NCBI GenBank assembly: GCA_940337035.1
Contig: OW679203.1
Location: 79,561,061-79,625,060, forward strand
From: Agriotes lineatus
Lineage: Eukaryota; Arthropoda; Insecta; Coleoptera; Elateridae
Reading direction: 5' to 3'
DNA length: 64,000 bases
A model generated the notes under the pieces. The model had not been told where the DNA came from, made no database searches, and was given only the letters and a program-made list of their open reading frames with translations. This document shows, piece by piece, positions 56,890 through 64,000 of the stretch. The number at the start of each line of letters is the position of its first letter. Position 1 is the stretch's first letter. The translations under genes were made by a program, and so were the position numbers.

Positions 56890-59845
56890 TAAATTCTAAG
56901 CCGTTAAAATATCAAAGAAAGAAAATTGCCAATACGAAACAAATGACACAAGCACGCTTCTCATAAGGGTCTTCGGATAACGACGCGCATTCATATGCAA
57001 CTACATAAAATTAACGCTTTGTCAAAAAACAAACCTCTTCGCTTAACGCCATGGACGTTAAGATCAGATTATTTCCCGCATACTGCTTTAACAAGTAATT
57101 TAAAGGTCAAATTAAATCCAAAATAAACTGAAGCGACATTGTAATAGCATGAGTGGGATCCAAACTTACTTAAAATGTTAATCTACCTACAGGCACCAAA
57201 GATCAATGACTTTGACCAAATGAATTGCAAATCCACGGTTTGAAAACATTAAGCAAAGGTCAACGAGCTATTGCTGAGACCCTATTATTTTAGAATTGTT
57301 CCGAACGCGTGACGGAGTGCTTTCTCCGAATTCTGCGCTTGATAGTTTGGATGAAGCACGCATGGAAGTCTTAGCGATTCTTATTTCTGAAATAAAGCGA
57401 AATCATTGAAAAAGAGGGCGGCCAAACAAAGAAAACCTGACCTTGCGTTATTCAAAGACTGCAGGGCGGGCACCGGTGCCGTGGTCTTAAATGGACCTCG
57501 ATGCAATTGAAGAAGTACTGTTTATTGCTAGAGAATTGTCAGAGCAGAAGTTTATCTACCTACGTATATCCGCTTGTATTCTGTATGTCTTTGCTACACT
57601 TTTGCTTTAGACCTGGTATTACATCTCGGTCTATACGTATATTTAAATCGCCCATTAACAACTCCTCTTCCTAGCATATGTGATCTAGTTAATCCTGTAA
57701 TGGTGTATAGAATTCTTCCTTCTCGTTTCCTGGCTTGCTTATACGAGTATTTGAAGCAATCATACACCATACACCTATTATATGTAGCCGTTTTCTACTA
57801 TGTTTAAAACCGTTCTTTTGATTATTTTACTTGGTTATCGCATCTTCAACTTGTTGTTTATATATATATTATGTAGAAGGATTCCAGGTTCTTCATTTGC
57901 ACGGTTACCTTTAAGTTTTCCACTGAATCTTTGTACCGCAACAAAACTCGATCACAACCGGGACTAGTTCAAAGCTTTCGGCGATTTGTAGTCATAGGTA
58001 AGGATAAGGCGATGGTTATTAAGGTTAAAAATTCAATAAAAATTCAGCAAGTTGCAGAAAGCAAGCCAGTCATCAACCACTACAACAACCAAACTAGTCT
58101 AAATAAAACTCACTTACCGTGTACGGCCCCTAGCTTACACTAGCCAATACTTTAAAAAACAAGCAGTTATCGGTGTATTAAGTGAAATGCATAACGGTAG
58201 TAGGAAATAATAACCAGGCTTTTATTGATAAACTGTTTGAATACAATTGAATATAGTCGATAACATCAAAGTAAATAGCGTCCTGGACGCATAATCACTA
58301 AATCAGACCGATCAATCCAAGGAATTTGATGTTCAACGGTACAATCAGTTGAAAATGGGCACATATGTTAAACTTGGTAGGTAAATTTAAACTATCTAAA
58401 AAATTACATGTTAAAATATACAGAACCTGCGTTGGGTTAAAAAAAATATTAAATAGCGAACAAAAGCTACTACATTTTTATTCAAAAGTTTTATAGTTAG
58501 GGTTCAGAATGATAATTCAATTAATTGAACTGCACAGGAATCAAACAGCAAAAACACTTATGCTATCAAACATGTAGCCTTTCAGGTGATTGCAAACATA
58601 TATTTTTTAATCAAAAAATAAAACACAAGTCTATCGTTAGGCTTTAAAAAATCAATAGTGATAGAAGTGTATTATCGAAATAATATTAGCCACATTTTGC
58701 TGGCTTCCTTAATCGCTAAAAAAGTAGTTTCCTTGGTACAGTTTTACCCACAACTGAATATAAATACGGAAAAATAAATTGAACGCCCAAATGCTGTCAT
58801 GACAATCAGGATTTCCTGAGTAATGGCGACGTCGCTTCTACAAGATGCACCTCAAGGAAATGGACATGGCTAGAAGAAATTCTGGACTACTGACGCCCTT
58901 AGCCGTGTACAACCCTCTCAGGTACAAGAAACAGGCCTTAGACGCAACGAATATCCAGTATGTACGACTAGCAGGAGCGATCCATGCGGCAGCTAATTGG
59001 TCTAAAGCGTTTTTCAGGATGCCTAAGCAAAAGGAGCTATAAACCGTGAATAGCCTAATTACTAAACAACAGAAAGTGAAACAAGCCTACCACGTGCAAT
59101 GATAAATGAAATTAGATTTACTCTTAAAAATCCATACAGCCAGTAATGAAAGGAGTAGGCAATAATTCGGTAGCGCAAACGCAGAATCAAAAAGGGTCGT
59201 TACAACCAACATCAGATACTTTCTATGGTTACTCTCCCATTTCCTGCATTCGTTGTTTCGCTTATGGCGCACACATATATCTTTTTTTCAGTTAATTCTA
59301 CTGTTTCATGAGCATATGCCCCTACTTACCATTCGCATTATGTTAGTTTTCCAAAAATGTTTTAAAATTTTATCGTTGCTCTAAGACGCTATCGAACGTC
59401 ATAGATCTCCAAAGAATTAAAACTTTCTTAAATAACAAAATTGTTCCTTTAGCTATGGGGATTACATTTGGGATATGAATGTGTATGTCTACTCGAAAAT
59501 CATATCCCTGAGATAATTTTTTGCTCGTGGTGTTAGGTACGTGGTTAAAATTGATCATCCACACCCAAAGAAGCTCATATTTTTTAATGACTGTAATGAT
59601 ATCTTCAAAACTTGTTTTACAGAGAGATACTTTTACGGAAAACATGTTTTACCTCATGTTCGATTTCGCTGTCTGCCATAGTTTAGACAGAAAATAAAAT
59701 ATTTGCTCTATGCGATGTACCGCAGAATAATGTAACTCATGAAATATTTAATTAAACTGCACCCATTTAGAGCTTCTTCATCATATCAGGAGATTTGGTG
59801 TGTTTAATGGAGAGAAAATATTTTTCTTTTATTATGATCAATACT
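56890..59845. other. No gene recognised
   Basis: Short frames near 57574, 57931, 58845 and (minus) 59370-59645 lack recognisable motifs. The last, 91 codons, has a protein-like composition but no match I can name. Confidence 0.45.
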
Positions 59846-59849
59846 TTTT

Positions 59850-60905
59850 ATTGCAGCTACAATATACGTTTAGGAATGTCAACCTGCAGATAGTAACAGC
59901 TTATTGGGGATCCTTTATTTTTAAAGTGTTACTGGTTTACGGAAATACCAATAGACGCTCAACAAATGCCACTTTTTGTACTAGATATCGCCTTTGCTTA
60001 AAACGTTGTCTAAAAATAGCAATTCACTGCATAGACATGTTAGCCGTTTCTATTTTAAAATTTTAAATTGAATTTCGAAAACCTATCAATCTGTGGGGTG
60101 GAATTTTTAGAAAATTGTTGCAAGGGCATTTTTTATGGAATTAAATTGGCCAAAGGAGGTTATCCTTAAATCTTGCATGTTTGTTTGGTTGAAATAGTTC
60201 ATAATAGCTGAAAAGTTTCCATCCCGGGATAAGAATGCAAGGCCAAACGCTTCCACAGCATATAACGTTTTTTGTGGTACTTGTTTGACCACATTTGCAT
60301 GCATTCCAACCATGAAGATTCTATACCTCTGAGGGACCAAGTCAAGGTTTTGATACTAAAGTAGTGCTTAAATGCTATATTTGTTATAAATTTCAGAATA
60401 AATTGAACTTTTGGTAGTAGTGCTAAATAAATTATATCTATTTTCTAGTTTACTATTGACTGCTTTGATATGATTTTAATATTGGCAATATTATCGAATG
60501 TTGTTTTCTTGGATTTTTACGTAGTAAAATCAGTAGACTCAGTAATTAATCAAATGGTAACTCTATAGAATCAAACCTCAAAAAATAATGACGTAAATAA
60601 AAGCTTTTCACTCTTCATAATGTCTCAATAGCCATGCTTGTGCCTCATACCTCAAGGCTATCTATAAGTGTAACAATAAAAAACTAATATGCATTAGAAA
60701 CTGTACAAGATATTCTTGTTTTTAATGGATATGTTTTGCTACGTACTTGCCAAATACATATAAATGATTGTTTTTGCGAATTTGCATGTGCGGTAAATTT
60801 TGCTTGAAAAAAAGGAAAATCCCGGGAGGGTGGTGATTTCATCGGTTAGCTCAAACTTAGATATTTTAACTTGGCAGAACTAGCGGTTTGTAATAATGAA
60901 TAAAC
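59850..60905 (+). repeat. Direct 1.1-kb repeat, copy 2
   Basis: Partner of 51785-52870. A minus-strand frame of 77 codons (60107-60340) is open here, but its counterpart in copy 1 is interrupted and only the NVVKQV...DGNxSAI part is alike. Such partial agreement does not settle whether the repeat was coding. Confidence 0.6.
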
Positions 60906-60909
60906 AGAA

Positions 60910-63900
60910 AACAGATTTGTTCATTGATGAACATAATAAAAAAAAAATATAAATTTACCATTAAGGTCCATAAGAATTTTAAAGCAAATAGTCAGTAGCG
61001 TATGCTTATTATTTTTGAGAAAATCAAAATTTAGTAAAGATTGTCGTCACTAACATCAAGGCTTTTGACTTTTCGATTTCTAGAGTGATTGTAATAAATA
61101 CATATGCCTTATTGCTTATATCAAAGATTGTTCTTCTATCATTGTAATCGCACTGTAATTTATATTCATTCCTGTGAGACCCTTATGGGCAATAAAACCC
61201 CACTCGCTCTCTTCTAATTATTATCTTACTTAAAAAGTCGGCATAACTACATGTAGCCATCCTCAAGTATGGCATGGTTGCTCTAATACTATACAGTAAT
61301 AATCACGCTTCACCTGGTCAACTGCACAGGTGGAAATGTGTCTGCAAATTCTGAAGTTATCTCCAGGGATATAAAAAATGTATAAAACTGTTGGAAGTTT
61401 ACATAAGTTTTATACTCTTTAATTCAAAATTTGGTTTGAACAACCATTGCAGTTTTGTGAATGTACTGTGTTATCATTAAATTTGTCTATTTATTAGCTT
61501 ACGACTTACAAAGCAAAAACTCAAATATTTTAAACACCAAGTCTAAGATGCAACCAAGTGGGATAACAATACTACCAAGCATCTGCAATGACCGCATTGG
61601 AGTTTACTTGCTGTAAAAAAATTAAATTTAAATTAAAGTGTTCCAGCTGGCACTTCCACTGCTGATTCCGTGAGATAACGAACACTAAATGACTGAAGCG
61701 TGGCAAAATGTAAAAGCATCCAATTAGTGCCAATAACTTGAAATGAGGGAAGGGAGCCTAGCTTCCAGTACACTATCTATTCACAAATGCAAAAGAACGA
61801 TTTCATTACCGCTTCTGAGTAAAGGCCGAATAAATGATTAAGTGAAGCAACAGTCCATACGAGTAATTAACAGCCATTAATTTGAAATAGTAGTTTTATC
61901 CTTTAAAATAGTTTACACATTCCCAAAGTTCAGTGCATCTACTGTGATCGAGGGTTATTATTCAGGTACCCGCATGTTTCCTTTAAAACGGCATTAAATT
62001 ATTTTTTGTGATAATCTAACAAGCAACGATAGTAAAACGTTTGAAGCTCTCTAAGCTTTGGAAAGTGTGCAACATTACATGGCCACTCAATTAGAAAGCC
62101 CGATAATATAATAGTTATTTAAACTTCATACTCAAATCTCTGAGCACCACGTTTGCCTATCAACTTTAACAACGTGAAAAGATAAAACCTCGAAAAATGC
62201 CTACAATTTGGCGTACGAGGCGAAGCTTCAGTACTCGTTTACACAACAATAAAAGAATAAATCTTTCCCAAAACTCGCCTCACGCCTTGCATGAAAAGTT
62301 ACGATTCCGAAATCCCTCTAAAGCAATATCGTCTTTGGAAGCGGGGCACAGCCTAACAGAAGCCCCAGAATAACCTTCAATTGAACCTCGGTGTTCACCA
62401 TGAAAAGTTCGACCACTCGATCAAAAATACAAATTAGGAAGTTTTATAAATAACGTTGCATAATATTGACCAATGTTGTCAGTCTACGATCTTCCCCGCA
62501 AATGCCATTTACACGAGCTCTGTTTTATTGAGTAAGTGCATAATGCGTCCGATCAGCAGATTTTGCATTTTGCAGCTCCTTCTACCAAGTTAAAATTCTC
62601 CCGGGCGTATATCTAAGTGCATAATAGGAAGAAGCAGAATCCCCAAAAACTCCAATCATATCTGCAATCTTAAGCAAGCCTTCGGTTTGCCTTGCATTCG
62701 ATTTTAGACCTCATTACTTTGTTGCTCATTTCGAAGGGATGGTCTATCAGTTCTTCATTTTTCTGATATGCTTTCCGTCTCCCTGGAAATGGCTACAGTA
62801 TGTTTTACTAGACGGAAAAAGTTATTCGATAACGTTTAAATCTTGTGATGAATATTCTATCACCATTGCCCAACTGTATATTGTAATATTTTTAAATAAA
62901 TTGTTTAGAAATTAGTTGATTAACATATAAAAACAAATTGTTTCGATTTGTACTGCTGTCTTTAAAGAAGGCAATTTGTTTACTCAACCTATTGACTTTA
63001 AAACACAAATAACGAGATAAAAAGCATGCAGGTTCATAAACATACATAGAATTTCAGTAAAACACTTTATACTAACGTTGAAATAATTATCCTGTATAAG
63101 ACCGGAAATGTTAAAATGACTTGGTACGGTCCTGGCTTAACGCCGACCCTGAACACGTTTACATATACTTAAATCGGCGCAGAATACAAAACTAAGCACA
63201 TTCCTAAAGCTTGCTTCTTATGCAGCGGGATGCGTGCTTTATTGTATAGCTGCAATACTTTGCTATAGCGAATTACCTTCGCTCTCAAAGTTGCGTGATG
63301 CAATCCGAAGTTTCTGATAACGCAAGCCAACATTATCTCAAACCTCGGATTACATTACCCGAGTCTCGAAAGCAAGGCGTGGAAAATAACCAGAGACTGC
63401 AATGATTAAATCCCAGCACTGATAACTGTTGATTTAGGATTATCTGACGTCACGGCTTCGTGGCAAATGCACTTTTAAGATATGGCACAAAATTATGTAC
63501 TCAGCGGTACACCCGGTAAATGCGTTTGAGCAATTACAAACGCTTGTCCGCTTTACTTTTCACTTGTATGCTGCAAAATCCTTTTTAGGCCGCTTCGAAA
63601 TCACACTTGTAGGCCACAATTCGCTTCACCGCTGGTTTTGGTTCTTCTTGCAATTAATTTGGTTTGGAAATTTCCCTGGCACACTGCTGCAGGTTTGAAC
63701 TTCCTTTAACGCTGCATACGCAAAATCGACTTCCGGTTTATTATACCGCACCAGCTTAGCAGTCATTTGCTTCCTACATACAATACAGTCTTATATCTAA
63801 TTAAAATAATAAAACATCTGATATTCAAGGTTTAACTGTGAATATAAAATAAACATTATAAGCAAGGGATGCAAATGGACCGTTACAATTTGGCACATGG

Positions 63901-64000
63901 GGGAAATGCCGATATTAGAGGGTGCAACACAAGATCTAAAGGGTGGATGTATAAGCACATTCAACCTGGTTCTTGCCAAATAGGCATTAGCGCAATGTAT
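60910..64000. other. AT-rich DNA, no gene seen
   Basis: About 3.1 kb to the window end with no supported gene, RNA or repeat. Two short frames near 63495-63979 lack motifs. Confidence 0.5.

Noticed and set aside
60107..60340. 77-codon minus-strand frame as a chemoreceptor exon
   Set aside because: The comparison with the 52 kb copy shows only partial frame agreement, and I could not match receptor C-terminal motifs convincingly.

Overview
This is a 64 kb piece of an animal nuclear genome, most likely an arthropod and probably an insect. It is AT-rich, has no bacterial gene layout, and is dominated by transposable elements. The pointers to arthropods are an I-clade-like LINE with a downstream promoter element, transposon ends with the TACAGGGT motif next to a DUF4817-type transposase relic, and LTR elements primed by a Lys tRNA. 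I found no complete host protein gene. The species cannot be named from the sequence.

Region by region: 0.7-5.9 kb holds a nearly full-length I-clade-like LINE (ORF1 intact, ORF2 broken by one stop and one frameshift) with an 11-bp target-site duplication (TSD). At 8.4-8.8 kb is a tRNA-derived SINE with an 11-bp TSD. At 10.7-12.1 kb is a solo LTR with a 4-bp TSD. At 13.5-14.7 kb is GC-rich DNA with tandem repeats. At 15.0-16.1 kb are a LINE relic, a hAT-like terminus, a (GTCC)n tract and a 42-bp-arm inverted repeat. At 16.3-18.4 kb is a 5'-truncated LINE with a long open ORF and a 14-bp TSD. At 19.5-19.7 kb is a TA-flanked MITE. At 25.5-29.9 kb is a complete non-autonomous LTR retrotransposon with no gag or pol. 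At 30.4-31.2 kb is a decayed reverse transcriptase. At 34.45-35.05 kb is an unusual foldback element whose inverted repeats are arrays of nine short units. At 38.0-39.8 kb is a third LINE with an open ORF, almost no 3' UTR, a (TA)n tail and a 13-bp TSD. At 42.9-43.7 kb is a hAT element with a transposase C-terminal relic. At 43.9-46.4 kb is a nested system of long inverted repeats around a minus-strand coding relic. At 51.35 kb is a Gly-type tRNA-like gene with an altered anticodon. A 1.1 kb repeat occurs in direct orientation near 52 and 60 kb. At 56.2-56.9 kb is a decayed DUF4817-type DNA transposon.

The elements do not form one pathway. They are independent insertions of different ages into what looks like intergenic or intronic DNA. 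The two 5'-truncated LINEs and the LTR element look youngest, with open ORFs, clean TSDs or LTRs about 1% diverged. One CpG-rich patch near 40.6-40.9 kb, ending in a consensus splice donor, is the only candidate for the start of a host gene. The most unusual structures are the nine-unit foldback element, the LTR element with tandem-repeat length changes between its LTRs, and the inverted-repeat element near 44-46 kb with an unassigned conserved-looking domain.
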